This document shows, one piece after another, positions 41,195 to 49,108 of a DNA stretch of 49,108 bases. The DNA is from Roseovarius sp. Lineage in GTDB: Bacteria > Pseudomonadota > Alphaproteobacteria > Rhodobacterales > Rhodobacteraceae. The notes beneath the pieces are model-generated. The model had not been told where the DNA came from. It saw nothing but the letters and a program-made list of their open reading frames with translations, and did no database searches. The translations under genes were made by a program, and so were the position numbers. Where the stretch lies: contig PBIL01000006.1 in the NCBI GenBank assembly GCA_002720475.1, positions 22,892 to 71,999 on the forward strand, in the 5' to 3' direction. Numbering within the stretch: the stretch's first letter is position 1; each line of letters opens with the position of its first letter.

Positions 41195-41319
41195 TCGACA
41201 AAGCCGCGGTCCCGTGGGATCTGGAGCCAGACGCGGGGATGACCCAAGGCACCCTCGCCACCGTCGCAGGCCACGCGGTAGCTGTCAACGATGCGGATCT
41301 CGGGGGCCTCGGTTGCCAT
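41140..41319 (-). CDS. Zinc-finger CHCC-domain protein (NDUFS6-like)
   Basis: This 59-aa protein has zinc ligands Cys18, His27, Cys42 and Cys45 in the zf-CHCC order: [20 protein letters not shown] and [14 protein letters not shown]. Mitochondrial NDUFS6 is the eukaryotic relative, and a homologue is part of complex I in Paracoccus. AGGAA lies upstream of the ATG. The DsbA-like gene follows and may be co-translated. Only 41 bp separate it from the divergent ABC ATPase. Confidence 0.9.
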   Translation of the reverse strand: MATEAPEIRIVDSYRVACDGGEGALGHPRVWLQIPRDRGFVECPYCDAKFIHRDFEGKV

Positions 41320-41360
41320 CGGGTGATTTCCTTTTGCGCTGCGTTGGATTAGGTCGGACT

Positions 41361-42329
41361 ATGAGCGAACAGGCGGCAGGGGGCAAGAGTGGCATGGCGC
41401 GCAACGCCATCGAAATCAGGGGGCTGGTCAAGACCTATGCGGGCGGGCGGCACGGGCCGGAAAAGCGCGCGCTCAAGGGGGTCGATCTGGACATCCCGCT
41501 AGGCGCGGTCTTCGGCCTTCTCGGACCCAATGGCGCGGGCAAATCGACCCTCATCAACATTCTCGCCGGGCTGGTGATCAAGACCGCCGGGCAGGTGACG
41601 ATCTGGGGATTCGACCAGGACCGCAACCCGCGCCAGAGCCGGGCCGCCATCGGCGTGATGCCGCAGGAGCTGAACCTCGATCCGTTCTTCACCCCGCGCG
41701 AGGCGCTGGAGGTGCAGGCCGGGCTCTATGGCGTGCCGAAGAGCCAGCGGCGCAGCGACGCGATATTGCGCCTGGTCGGGCTCGAGGACAAGGCCGGGGC
41801 CTATGCGCGCACGCTCTCGGGCGGGATGCGTCGCAGGCTGCTGCTGGCCAAGGCGCTCGTGCATCATCCGCAGGTTCTGGTGCTCGACGAGCCGACGGCC
41901 GGGGTCGATATCGAACTGCGCCAGATGCTGTGGGAGAACGTGCGCCGCCTCAACGAGGAGGGCATGACGATCATCCTGACGACCCATTACCTGGAGGAAG
42001 CCGAGGAGATGTGCGACGAGATCGCCATCATCTGCGAGGGCGAGGTTGTGGCGCGCGACAGCACCGCGCGCCTGCTGGAGCGGCTCGACGCGAAGACGAT
42101 GATCATCCAGCCCGAGCGCCCCGTCACGGCCCTGCCCGCCGGTCCGGGGCTCGAGGTGACGCGGCGCGCGGACGGGGCCATCGCCATCGCCTATCGCGCG
42201 GGCGAGACCCCGGCCGAGGCGGTGCTGGCGGCGGTGCGCGCGGCCGGCATCAGCATTCGTGACCTGCGGGTCGAGCAGGCGCATCTGCAGGACGTGTTCC
42301 TTGACCTGACGCGCCGCCAGGCGGGCTGA
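41361..42329 (+). CDS. ABC-2 type transporter ATP-binding protein, orphan
   Basis: This 322-aa ATPase has Walker A GPNGAGKS, LSGGMRRRL as signature, Walker B VLVLDEPTAGVD and the switch THYLEEAEEM, the pattern of the DRR/NodI/YadG exporter class. The last 90 residues form an additional alpha/beta domain (PERPVTALPAG to LDLTRRQ). No permease gene is adjacent: pyrF follows on the opposite strand. The start may also be the ATG at 41394 (MARNAIEIRG). It probably pairs with a permease elsewhere. Confidence 0.88.
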   Translation: MSEQAAGGKSGMARNAIEIRGLVKTYAGGRHGPEKRALKGVDLDIPLGAVFGLLGPNGAGKSTLINILAGLVIKTAGQVTIWGFDQDRNPRQSRAAIGVMPQELNLDPFFTPREALEVQAGLYGVPKSQRRSDAILRLVGLEDKAGAYARTLSGGMRRRLLLAKALVHHPQVLVLDEPTAGVDIELRQMLWENVRRLNEEGMTIILTTHYLEEAEEMCDEIAIICEGEVVARDSTARLLERLDAKTMIIQPERPVTALPAGPGLEVTRRADGAIAIAYRAGETPAEAVLAAVRAAGISIRDLRVEQAHLQDVFLDLTRRQAG

Positions 42330-42332
42330 GGC

Positions 42333-43028
42333 TCAGACGCCGCGCAATTCCTCGAGAATCGCCAGCGCCGCCGCGCGCGGGTCCTGCGCGGCCCAGACCG
42401 GGCGGCCGACGACGATGTGATCGGCCCCGTCGGCCACCGCCTGCGCAGGCGTGGCCACGCGCTTCTGGTCGCCCGGGGCGCTGCCAGCGGGGCGCACGCC
42501 CGGCGTCACGATGAGCCGCCCCGCGGCCTCTGGCAGGGCACGGATCCGCGCCGCCTCCTGCGGGCTTGCGATCACGCCATCGGCCCCGGCCTCGAAGGCG
42601 CGCGCCGCGCGTTCGGCCACCAGATCGGGCAGGTCGCCCGCCTTCATCAGCCCGGCATCCAGATCGGCCCGGTCGAGCGAGGTAAGGATCGTCACGGCAA
42701 GGATCTTCAGCCCCGTGCCGCCTGCGCCCTCGCGGGCCGCGCGCACGACATGGGGATCTCCGTGGACGGTGAGGAAATCGAGATCGAACCGCGAAAGGCC
42801 GCGCACGGCGGCCTCGACCGTCGCGCCGATGTCGAAGAGCTTCATGTCGAGAAAGATGCGCTTGCCGTGATCCTGCTTCAACTCGTTGGCAAGAGCGAGC
42901 CCGCCGCCGGTCAGCATCCCCAGGCCGATCTTGTAGAAGGACACGGCCTCTCCCAGTTGCCCGGTCAGGTGCAGCGCCGAGAGCGCGTCGGGCAGGTCGA
43001 GGGCGACGATCAGGCGGTCATCGGGCAT
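42333..43028 (-). CDS. pyrF: Orotidine 5'-phosphate decarboxylase
   Basis: This 231-aa enzyme makes UMP, the last step of de novo pyrimidine synthesis. LIVALDLPDA at the start, the catalytic tetrad residues in FLDMKLFDIG (Asp61, Lys63, Asp66), LTVHGDP and the phosphate-binding GVRPAGS are all in place. It lies downstream of a small hypothetical gene on the same strand and is convergent with the ABC ATPase, with 3 nt between them. Confidence 0.96.
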   Translation of the reverse strand: MPDDRLIVALDLPDALSALHLTGQLGEAVSFYKIGLGMLTGGGLALANELKQDHGKRIFLDMKLFDIGATVEAAVRGLSRFDLDFLTVHGDPHVVRAAREGAGGTGLKILAVTILTSLDRADLDAGLMKAGDLPDLVAERAARAFEAGADGVIASPQEAARIRALPEAAGRLIVTPGVRPAGSAPGDQKRVATPAQAVADGADHIVVGRPVWAAQDPRAAALAILEELRGV

Positions 43029-43082
43029 GAGGATTTGCTCCGCTCGGGGGTGCGCGCCTTGTCGCGGCGGCGGGCGGGCGCG

Positions 43083-43331
43083 TCAACCCCCTCGCTCGAC
43101 CTCGATCCGGGCATCGGGGGAGAGGGTGAAGACCCGCTCGCCGCGCCGGTATCCGGGCATCCGCTGCAGCTGACGCAGCGCCCCGTGGACGAGGGCAGGC
43201 GCGGGATCGTCCGTGGCAGGGACGGAGGCCAGAATGCTGATCTGCCCGGTTTCGGTCAGGCAGATCACCACACCCGACACGCGGTCCCCTTCCCGGCGAA
43301 GGTCGCGGATGAGAACCCTGTCAATCAACAC
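43083..43331 (-). CDS. Small hypothetical protein upstream of pyrF
   Basis: From GTG at 43331 the product is 82 aa: VLIDRVLIRDLRREGDRVSGVVICLTETGQISILASVP, then a helix and GERVFTLSPDARIEVERG. The alternating polar and apolar pattern looks protein-like, and the reading is not simply the shadow of another gene. I recognise no family. Extension to 43454 adds a low-complexity Arg/Ala/Gln segment that I doubt. The 341 bp between it and clpB holds the heat-shock promoter described below; an open frame at 43335-43568 has no supporting features. Confidence 0.5.
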   Translation of the reverse strand: MLIDRVLIRDLRREGDRVSGVVICLTETGQISILASVPATDDPAPALVHGALRQLQRMPGYRRGERVFTLSPDARIEVERGG

Positions 43332-43563
43332 CGAATGAAATCCCGCCAGTACCCCCGCGCGCTGCGCTACCCGACCGGGCGAGTCGCGCCAAGAGAAATG
43401 CGCGCCCCGGCCTTGCTGCGCGGCACCTTGCCGCCGGGCGGCGGGCACGGGCAAGAATCCGCCACCTGCGCGCCGGAAGGGGCGCGCCGGTCCTCAGGCC
43501 CCGACGAAAGCGCGCGGCCATCGGTGTTCTCATCGGATTCCCGGGATTCCAGCGCGCGCGTGG

Positions 43564-43592
43564 CTTGAACCTCCCGGCGACATTACCCATCT
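43564..43592 (+). promoter_or_regulatory. Heat-shock (sigma-32/RpoH) promoter of clpB
   Basis: CTTGAA (43564-43569) and CCCATCT (43586-43592) are separated by 16 nt, close to the RpoH consensus (CTTGAAA and CCCCATNT). The clpB ATG is 80 nt downstream with AAAGGAG before it. Confidence 0.75.
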
Positions 43593-43672
43593 CCACCCCG
43601 AGGGTCCCGGCCGCCGCACGCCTACCGCAGGGTGCGCATCCAGCGGGATCGCTTTAGCAAAGGAGAAGACCC

Positions 43673-46291
43673 ATGGACTTCAACAAGTTCACGGAACGGT
43701 CGCGCGGCTTCATTCAGGCTGCCCAGACCATCGCGATGCGCGAAAGCCATCAGAAACTCGGCCCCGAACATGTCCTGAAGGCGCTTCTGGACGATCCAGA
43801 AGGGCTTGCCAGCAATCTCATCCGCCGCGCGGGCGGGGATCCCGCGCGCGTGGCGCAGGCCAATGACCTCGCGCTTGCCAGGATCCCGCGGGTCTCGGGC
43901 GATGCGGGCCAGACCTACATGGATCAGCAGACCGTCAAGGTTCTGAGCGAGGCCGAAAAGCTTGCGCAGAAGGCCAAGGACAGTTTCGTGCCGGTCGAGC
44001 GCATCCTCACCGCGCTCGCGGTCGTGCGCTCGCCCGCCAAGGAGGCGCTCGAGGCCGGTGGCGTGAGCGCGCAGAACATCAACGAGGCGATCAACGACCT
44101 GCGCAAGGGCCGCACCGCCGACACGGCCAGCGCCGAGGACACCTATGAGGCGCTCGAGAAATACGCCGTCGATCTCACCAAACGGGCGCGCGAGGGCAAG
44201 ATCGACCCGATCATCGGCCGCGACGACGAGATCCGCCGCGCCATGCAGGTGCTTTCCCGCCGGACCAAGAACAACCCGGTGCTGATCGGCGAGCCGGGCG
44301 TCGGCAAGACCGCCATCGCCGAGGGGCTTGCGCTGCGCATCGTCAATGGCGACGTGCCCGAGAGCCTGCGCAACAAGCGGCTGCTGGCGCTCGACATGGG
44401 CGCGCTGATCGCCGGGGCCAAGTATCGCGGCGAGTTCGAGGAGCGGCTCAAGGGCGTGCTGAACGAGGTGACGCAGGCCGCAGGCGAGATCATTCTCTTC
44501 ATCGACGAGATGCACACGCTTGTGGGTGCGGGCAAGACCGACGGCGCGATGGATGCGGCGAACCTCATCAAGCCGGCGCTGGCGCGCGGCGAGTTGCACT
44601 GCGTCGGCGCGACCACGCTCGACGAGTACCGCAAGCATGTGGAAAAGGACGCGGCCCTTGCCCGCCGCTTCCAGCCGCTGATGGTCGAGGAGCCGACGGT
44701 CGAGGACACGATCTCTATCCTGCGCGGGATCAAGGAGAAATACGAGCTGCACCACGGTGTGCGCATCTCCGATTCGGCGCTCGTCGCGGCGGCCACGCTC
44801 AGCCACCGCTACATCACCGACCGTTTCCTGCCCGACAAGGCGATCGACCTGATGGACGAGGCCGCCTCCCGCCTGCGCATGGAGGTGGACAGCAAGCCCG
44901 AGGAGCTTGACGCGCTCGACCGCCAGATCCTGCAAATGCAGATCGAGGCCGAGGCGCTCAAGAAGGAGGACGATACCGCAAGCAAGGACCGGCTCGAAAA
45001 GCTCGAGCGGGAACTGGCCGAGTTGCAGGAACGCTCTGCCGAGATGACCGCCAAATGGCAGGCCGAGCGGGACAAGCTCGCCTCGGCGCGTGACCTCAAG
45101 GAACAGCTCGACCGTGCCCGCGCCGAGCTCGACATCGCCAAGCGCGAGGGCAATCTCGCCCGCGCGGGAGAGCTCAGCTATGGCGTCATCCCGCAGCTTG
45201 AAAAGCAGCTTGCCGAGGCCGAGAACCAGGCCGATGACGGCGTGATGGTCGAGGAGGCCGTGCGCCCCGAGCAGATCGCGCAGGTGGTCGAACGCTGGAC
45301 GGGGATCCCCACCGCCAAGATGCTCGAGGGCGAGCGCGAGAAGCTTCTGGGCATGGAGGAAAACCTGCACCGCCGGGTGATCGGGCAGGATACGGCCGTC
45401 AAGGCGGTAGCCAATGCCGTGCGCCGCGCGCGCGCCGGGCTCAACGACGAGAACCGGCCCTTGGGCAGCTTCCTCTTCCTCGGCCCCACCGGCGTCGGCA
45501 AGACCGAGCTGACCAAGGCGGTGGCCGAATTCCTCTTCGACGACGACAGCGCCATGGTGCGCATCGACATGAGCGAATTCATGGAGAAGCATTCGGTCGC
45601 GCGTCTGATCGGTGCCCCCCCGGGCTATGTCGGCTACGAGGAGGGCGGCGTGCTCACCGAGGCGGTGCGGCGCAGGCCCTATCAGGTGATCCTCTTCGAC
45701 GAGGTGGAAAAGGCCCACCCGGAGGTGTTCAACGTGCTCTTGCAGGTGCTCGACGATGGCGTGCTGACCGACGGTCAGGGCCGCACGGTCGATTTCAAGC
45801 AGACCCTGATCGTGCTGACCTCGAACCTCGGCAGCCAGGCGCTGAGCCAGTTGCCCGAGGGGGCGGACGTGGCCGAGGCCAAGCGCCAGGTGATGGACGC
45901 GGTGCGGGCGCATTTCCGGCCCGAGTTCCTGAACCGGCTTGACGAGATCGTGGTCTTCGACCGGCTGACGCGGGCGCAGATGGATGGCATCGTCGATATC
46001 CAGCTGGCCCGGCTGCTCAAGCGTCTTGCCACCCGCAAGATCCGGCTCGAGCTTGACGACGCGGCGCGCAAATGGCTCGCCGATGAAGGCTATGACCCGG
46101 TCTATGGCGCACGCCCGCTCAAGCGCGTGATCCAGAAGGCGCTCCAGGATCCGCTGGCCGAGGCGCTCCTGGCGGGGGAAATCCTCGACGGGGCCACCGT
46201 GCCGGTGACGGCGGGGCCCGAGGGCCTCATCATCGGCGCGCGTGTGGGCACGACGCGGGCCGAGCCGCCCGCCGGCGCGGTGGTACACTGA
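43673..46291 (+). CDS. clpB: ATP-dependent chaperone ClpB (Hsp104 type)
   Basis: This 872-aa disaggregase has an N-domain (1-145), AAA1 with Walker A GEPGVGKT at 206-213, a coiled-coil middle domain (about 405-525, rich in Glu, Lys and Leu) and AAA2 with GPTGVGKT and [31 protein letters not shown]. Arg fingers and [14 protein letters not shown] follow. It works with DnaK to rescue aggregated protein. AAAGGAG lies before the ATG and an RpoH-type promoter is 80 nt upstream. The end ([17 protein letters not shown]) is slightly different from typical ClpB tails. Confidence 0.97.
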   Translation: MDFNKFTERSRGFIQAAQTIAMRESHQKLGPEHVLKALLDDPEGLASNLIRRAGGDPARVAQANDLALARIPRVSGDAGQTYMDQQTVKVLSEAEKLAQKAKDSFVPVERILTALAVVRSPAKEALEAGGVSAQNINEAINDLRKGRTADTASAEDTYEALEKYAVDLTKRAREGKIDPIIGRDDEIRRAMQVLSRRTKNNPVLIGEPGVGKTAIAEGLALRIVNGDVPESLRNKRLLALDMGALIAGAKYRGEFEERLKGVLNEVTQAAGEIILFIDEMHTLVGAGKTDGAMDAANLIKPALARGELHCVGATTLDEYRKHVEKDAALARRFQPLMVEEPTVEDTISILRGIKEKYELHHGVRISDSALVAAATLSHRYITDRFLPDKAIDLMDEAASRLRMEVDSKPEELDALDRQILQMQIEAEALKKEDDTASKDRLEKLERELAELQERSAEMTAKWQAERDKLASARDLKEQLDRARAELDIAKREGNLARAGELSYGVIPQLEKQLAEAENQADDGVMVEEAVRPEQIAQVVERWTGIPTAKMLEGEREKLLGMEENLHRRVIGQDTAVKAVANAVRRARAGLNDENRPLGSFLFLGPTGVGKTELTKAVAEFLFDDDSAMVRIDMSEFMEKHSVARLIGAPPGYVGYEEGGVLTEAVRRRPYQVILFDEVEKAHPEVFNVLLQVLDDGVLTDGQGRTVDFKQTLIVLTSNLGSQALSQLPEGADVAEAKRQVMDAVRAHFRPEFLNRLDEIVVFDRLTRAQMDGIVDIQLARLLKRLATRKIRLELDDAARKWLADEGYDPVYGARPLKRVIQKALQDPLAEALLAGEILDGATVPVTAGPEGLIIGARVGTTRAEPPAGAVVH

Positions 46292-46297
46292 GCAGGG

Positions 46298-46326
46298 ACG
46301 GGCCGTCGCAACATGCGGCGGCCCGT
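46298..46326 (+). terminator. Terminator-like hairpin after clpB
   Basis: ACGGGCCGTCGC (46298-46309) pairs with GCGGCGGCCCGT (46315-46326), 11 Watson-Crick pairs and one G-U, over a 5-nt loop. It begins 6 nt after the clpB stop, followed by a T/C-rich stretch. Confidence 0.6.
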
Positions 46327-46384
46327 TTCCGTCTCGACTTTCGCCGCGCTCCGTGACAGGTCGCCTTGTCGAGGAGACGGATGG

Positions 46385-47191
46385 ATGCGGGACGGGCGCA
46401 TGTCTTCGCTCCGGCGGGCGGTGCGCGTGCCGGGGCATTTCGGGGAATGGATGCAGGGGCGGCTGGGGCGTGAGGGGCCAGTCGCCCTTGTGACATTGTG
46501 CTGCCCGGCTCTCGGCGTGCGCGGCCCCGGCGGGCCTGTGCGGCTTGCCGATCTCTTCCCCGAGACGCAGCTGGCCGGATTTGCCGCGGCGCTGGGGATT
46601 GCGGGCGATTGGCCGGGGCTTGCCTGCGACATGCCGCTTGGGGCGGGTGCCGGGGCCTCGACCGCCTGCCTCGTCGCGGCGGCGCGGGCCTGCGGCTTTG
46701 ACGGCACGGCGGGACGGCTCGCACGGGCCTGCCTTGCGGTGGAGGGTGCGACCGATCCGCTCATGTATCCCGCCCCCGACCGCCTGCTCTGGGCCTCGCG
46801 CGAGGCGCGGATAATGGCCGACCTTCCAACGGTGCCGCGCGCCGAGATCCTCGGCGGCTACTGGGGCGCGCCCCAGCGGACCGATCCCGCGGACGAGGAT
46901 TTTCCCGACATTGCCGATCTGGCGGCGGCCTGGCGCGGGGGCGGCGATCTGGCGCTTCTGTCAGACCTGGCAAGCGAGGCCGCACGACGCGCCGATGCCT
47001 TGCGTGGCCCGGGCGATCCGATGGCGGATCTGGCGCGCGATCTCGGCGCGCTTGGCCATACGCGGGCGTATACAGGTGCCGCCCGCACGCTGGTCTTTGC
47101 CCCCGGCACCGTGCCCGAGCGGGCGGAGGCGGCGCTCCGAGAGGCGGGGCTCACGGGCATCCTGCGCTTTGTCACAGGGGACGGCGCATGA
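46385..47191 (+). CDS. L-threonine kinase of cobalamin synthesis (GHMP family, PduX/BluE type)
   Basis: From ATG at 46385 the product is 268 aa. The N-terminus VRVPGHFGEWMQG matches the G-x-x-G-E-x-x-Q-G opening of PduX-like kinases, and PLGAGAGASTACLVAA is the GHMP ATP-binding loop. The expected reaction is ATP + L-threonine to O-phospho-L-threonine, the substrate of CobD. A Rhodobacterales threonine kinase called BluE is known; I cannot tell which subgroup this belongs to. GAGGAG lies 8 nt before the ATG. Its stop overlaps the cbiB start by 4 nt. Confidence 0.78.
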   Translation: MRDGRMSSLRRAVRVPGHFGEWMQGRLGREGPVALVTLCCPALGVRGPGGPVRLADLFPETQLAGFAAALGIAGDWPGLACDMPLGAGAGASTACLVAAARACGFDGTAGRLARACLAVEGATDPLMYPAPDRLLWASREARIMADLPTVPRAEILGGYWGAPQRTDPADEDFPDIADLAAAWRGGGDLALLSDLASEAARRADALRGPGDPMADLARDLGALGHTRAYTGAARTLVFAPGTVPERAEAALREAGLTGILRFVTGDGA

Positions 47192-48126
47192 GTTTTGCGG
47201 GCATGATGCTGGCCGGGCTGATGATCGACCTTGCCATCGGCTGGCCCGGCTGGCTCCATGCCCGGATCGGGCATCCGGTGACATGGCTCGGCGCGGCCAT
47301 CGCGTGGCTGGAGCGGCGCTTCAATCGCGGCACCCGGAACATACGCATCGGTATGGGTGCGCTCTGCGTGGCGCTGATCCTGACCCTCGCAACAGCCCCC
47401 GCGCTCCTCCTGCAATCGCTCCTGCCCGGGGGTATCTGGGGCGTGATCCTCGGCGGCGTGCTGGCCTGGCCGCTCATCGCGCTGCGCTCGATGCACGATC
47501 ACGTCGCCGCCGTCGCGCGACCGCTGGCGGCGGGCGATCTGGCAGCGGCCCGCGCGGCGGTGGCGATGATCGTCGGGCGCGACCCGCGCGCGCTCGACGC
47601 GGCGGGGGTCGCGCGCGCGGCCATCGAAAGCCTGGCGGAGAACACGAGCGACGGGATCGTGGCACCGGTCTTCTGGGGCGCGGTCGCGGGCGTGCCGGGG
47701 ATCGCGGCCTACAAGGCGGTGAACACGCTCGATTCGATGATCGGGCACCGCAATGACCGCTTTGAAGCCTTCGGCAAGGTGGCGGCGCGGCTCGACGATC
47801 TGGCGAACCTGATCCCGGCGCGGCTGACCGGCCTGCTCTTCGCGCTGGCCACTCCGCGCGCGGCGGGGTGCGCGCTGCGGGTGATGGCGCGCGACGCCCG
47901 CGCGCATCGCTCGCCCAATGCCGGCTGGCCGGAGGCGGCGATGGCGGGGGCACTTGGCGTGCGGCTCTCGGGGCCGCGCGTCTATGGCGCGCGGCTGAGC
48001 GAGGAGCCCTGGCTCAACGGTAGGGCGCGCGACCCGGGGCCGGGAGACCTGCGCCGCGCGCTGCGGCTCTATGCCCGGGCGATGGCGCTGATGGCGCTTG
48101 CGCTCGGCGCGCTCTGGCTGGTCTAA
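47188..48126 (+). CDS. cbiB: Adenosylcobinamide-phosphate synthase CbiB (CobD in aerobic nomenclature)
   Basis: This 312-aa inner-membrane enzyme attaches aminopropanol (phosphate) to adenosylcobyric acid. The start LAGLMIDLAIGWPGWLHARIGHPVTWLG, AIESLAENTSDGIVAPVFWG and YKAVNTLDSMIGHRNDRFEAFGKVAARLDDLANLIPARLTG are characteristic. It has about five membrane segments. It is coupled to the threonine kinase upstream and followed by cobD. Confidence 0.95.
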   Translation: MSFAGMMLAGLMIDLAIGWPGWLHARIGHPVTWLGAAIAWLERRFNRGTRNIRIGMGALCVALILTLATAPALLLQSLLPGGIWGVILGGVLAWPLIALRSMHDHVAAVARPLAAGDLAAARAAVAMIVGRDPRALDAAGVARAAIESLAENTSDGIVAPVFWGAVAGVPGIAAYKAVNTLDSMIGHRNDRFEAFGKVAARLDDLANLIPARLTGLLFALATPRAAGCALRVMARDARAHRSPNAGWPEAAMAGALGVRLSGPRVYGARLSEEPWLNGRARDPGPGDLRRALRLYARAMALMALALGALWLV

Positions 48127-48192
48127 GACGGGCATGATGCTTGTCGAACAGACCAAGGCGAAGCTGGAACGACGGCGCGCGCCCGACCGGGT

Positions 48193-48249
48193 GGGCGCGA
48201 ATGCGCCCGCCATCGGGCGGGCGGGCGCGTGCCGTCGCTGCGCGACGGC
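48193..48249 (+). other. Two hairpins between cbiB and cobD
   Basis: GGGCGC (48193-48198) pairs with GCGCCC (48203-48208) over a GAAT loop. GCCGTCGC (48231-48238) pairs with GCGACGGC (48242-48249) over TGC. They lie in the 135-bp gap before cobD and could be mRNA stability or attenuation elements. No cobalamin-riboswitch core (GCCACTG-type box) is visible. Confidence 0.5.
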
Positions 48250-48261
48250 TGGGGAAACACC

Positions 48262-49108
48262 ATGAGCGACAATCCCCCGCGCGATCACGGCGGCAATCTC
48301 GATGCGGCGCGGCAGCGGTTCGGCAGTGCCGAGGCAGAATGGCTCGACCTCTCGACCGGGATCAACCCGGTGCCCTACCCGATGCCCGGCCTGCCCGCGC
48401 GCGCCCTCACGGCCCTGCCCACGCAGGCGGAGATGGCCGCTCTCCGCACCGCCGCCGCTGCCTGTTACGGCACGCGCGCCGAGGTGGTCCCGCTCGCGGG
48501 GGCGCAGGCCGCGATCCAGACGGTGCCGTATGTCGTGCCTCGCGGCGAGGCCCGCGTGCTGGTGCCCACCTATAACGAACACGCCGCCGCGCTGCGGGCC
48601 GTCGGCTGGCAGGTCAGGGAAGTGCGCTCGCCCAAGGCGCTGGCAGGGGCAAGTCTCGCCGTGGTGGTCAACCCCAACAATCCCGACGGGCGGCACCATT
48701 CGCCCGAGGCGCTGCTCGCCCTGGCCGGTCAGGTGGGGCTGCTGGTGGTGGACGAGAGCTTTGCCGATCCCGAGCCGGGCCTGTCGCTGGCCCCGATGCT
48801 CGACGGCGCGGAAAACGTGATCGTGCTGCGCTCCTTCGGCAAGTTCTTCGGTCTGGCGGGGCTGCGGCTGGGCTTTGCGCTCTGCAATGCTCCGCTCGCG
48901 GAACGGCTGCGCGAGATGGCGGGCCCCTGGCCCGTCTCCGGCCCGGCAATCGCGGCGGGGCGGGTGGCGCTCGCCGATACGAACTGGCAGGCGGCGACGC
49001 GCGCGCGCCTCGGGCAGGACGCCGCGCGGCTTGACGCGCTGGCGGCGGCGGCGGGCTGGCGGCTTGTCGGCGGCACGCCGCTCTTTCGCACCTATGCCAC
49101 GCCCGACG
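48262..49108 (+). CDS. cobD: Threonine-phosphate decarboxylase, 3' end outside the window
   Basis: The 282 visible codons encode a fold-type I PLP enzyme that decarboxylates L-threonine phosphate to (R)-1-amino-2-propanol phosphate, the linker of the cobalamin nucleotide loop. The start HGGNLDAARQRFG and LDLSTGINPVPYP are typical of CobD/CobC. VVVNPNNPDGR and the PLP lysine Lys194 in VLRSFGKFFGLAGLRLGFAL confirm the family. GGGGAAACACC precedes the ATG. The sequence ends at FRTYATPD, still open, so roughly 50 residues are missing. The pathway partner CbiB lies upstream. Confidence 0.93.
   Translation, partial: MSDNPPRDHGGNLDAARQRFGSAEAEWLDLSTGINPVPYPMPGLPARALTALPTQAEMAALRTAAAACYGTRAEVVPLAGAQAAIQTVPYVVPRGEARVLVPTYNEHAAALRAVGWQVREVRSPKALAGASLAVVVNPNNPDGRHHSPEALLALAGQVGLLVVDESFADPEPGLSLAPMLDGAENVIVLRSFGKFFGLAGLRLGFALCNAPLAERLREMAGPWPVSGPAIAAGRVALADTNWQAATRARLGQDAARLDALAAAAGWRLVGGTPLFRTYATPD

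Noticed and set aside
43335..43568. 77-codon plus-strand frame before clpB (MKSRQYPRALRY...)
   Set aside because: It has low-complexity Ser/Arg/Ala composition and no ribosome site, and its stop falls in the heat-shock promoter. I could not support it as a gene.
46292..46384. Cobalamin riboswitch before the threonine kinase gene
   Set aside because: The gap is only 93 bp, is mostly a terminator-like hairpin, and lacks the B12-box core.
43622..46438. Open frame of about 940 codons antisense to clpB
   Set aside because: It is a shadow of the clpB codon pattern, with no motif or ribosome site. The clpB reading is beyond doubt.
48133..48264. 43-codon frame between cbiB and cobD ending in an ATGA overlap with cobD
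   Set aside because: The frame runs through two hairpins and is rich in Ala/Arg/Gly. The overlap could be chance; no motif or clear ribosome site was seen.

Overview
The window is chromosomal DNA from a high-GC alphaproteobacterium, almost certainly a member of the Rhodobacteraceae (Rhodobacter/Roseobacter group). The evidence is the strong G/C third-position bias, an L-malyl-CoA/beta-methylmalyl-CoA lyase of the Rhodobacter Mcl1 type, fnrL beside hemN with an FNR box between them, the D-glutamate genes dgcN-dgcA, a MatB malonyl-CoA synthetase, a zf-CHCC protein and a short GHMP-type threonine kinase beside cbiB. I cannot name the genus. I see no tRNA, rRNA, CRISPR array, prophage, insertion sequence or plasmid function. 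The one RNA gene I recognise is the SRP RNA at about 23.8 kb.

Layout. (1) 1-9.8 kb is a nutrient island: the end of alanine dehydrogenase, a peptide ABC transporter (two permeases and a fused double ATPase), malyl-CoA lyase, dgcN-dgcA for D-glutamate, a small DMT-type membrane protein and a D-amino-acid transaminase. (2) 9.9-12.0 kb: fnrL and hemN, divergent. (3) 12.0-17.9 kb: yejF-yejE-yejB-yejA on the minus strand, a second peptide importer. (4) 18.0-23.9 kb: an unusual membrane-anchored di-heme cytochrome c, pheA, an SRPBCC protein, nudC, a cyclic-nucleotide phosphodiesterase/nucleotidase and ffs. (5) 24.1-31 kb: a BLUF photoreceptor, dnaX-ybaB-recR, a DUF1294 gene, a remnant of a ketoacyl-ACP synthase III gene, and a tightly packed minus-strand operon (ybjN-like, proC, csaA, hydroxyacid dehydrogenase). 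(6) 31.1-37.1 kb: ttcA, a degenerate GGDEF protein, yidC, yihA/engB, matB. (7) 37.1-43.3 kb: polA, a structured non-coding stretch with a 42-codon ORF, a DsbA-like protein, a 59-aa zinc-finger protein, an orphan ABC ATPase, pyrF and a small hypothetical gene. (8) 43.6-49.1 kb: clpB behind a clear heat-shock promoter, then a cobalamin cluster (threonine kinase, cbiB, and cobD cut by the window edge).

How the genes fit together. The first 18 kb reads as uptake and breakdown of peptides that may carry D-amino acids: two peptide importers, alanine dehydrogenase, the D-Glu pair and a D-amino-acid transaminase. mcl1 (ethylmalonyl-CoA pathway), matB (malonyl/methylmalonyl-CoA) and the cobalamin genes agree with an organism that runs B12-dependent C2/C3 carbon assimilation. 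FnrL/HemN, the di-heme cytochrome and the BLUF protein point to oxygen and light responses.

The most unusual items are: a dispersed 22-bp element present four times, two copies sitting on translation start regions; a 31-bp element present as two facing copies at 1.7 kb; the di-heme cytochrome with its Ala/Glu/Pro linker; an enlarged DppC-type permease; a truncated KAS III gene ending exactly at its neighbour's stop; and a long-stem hairpin upstream of a tiny ORF at 40.1 kb.
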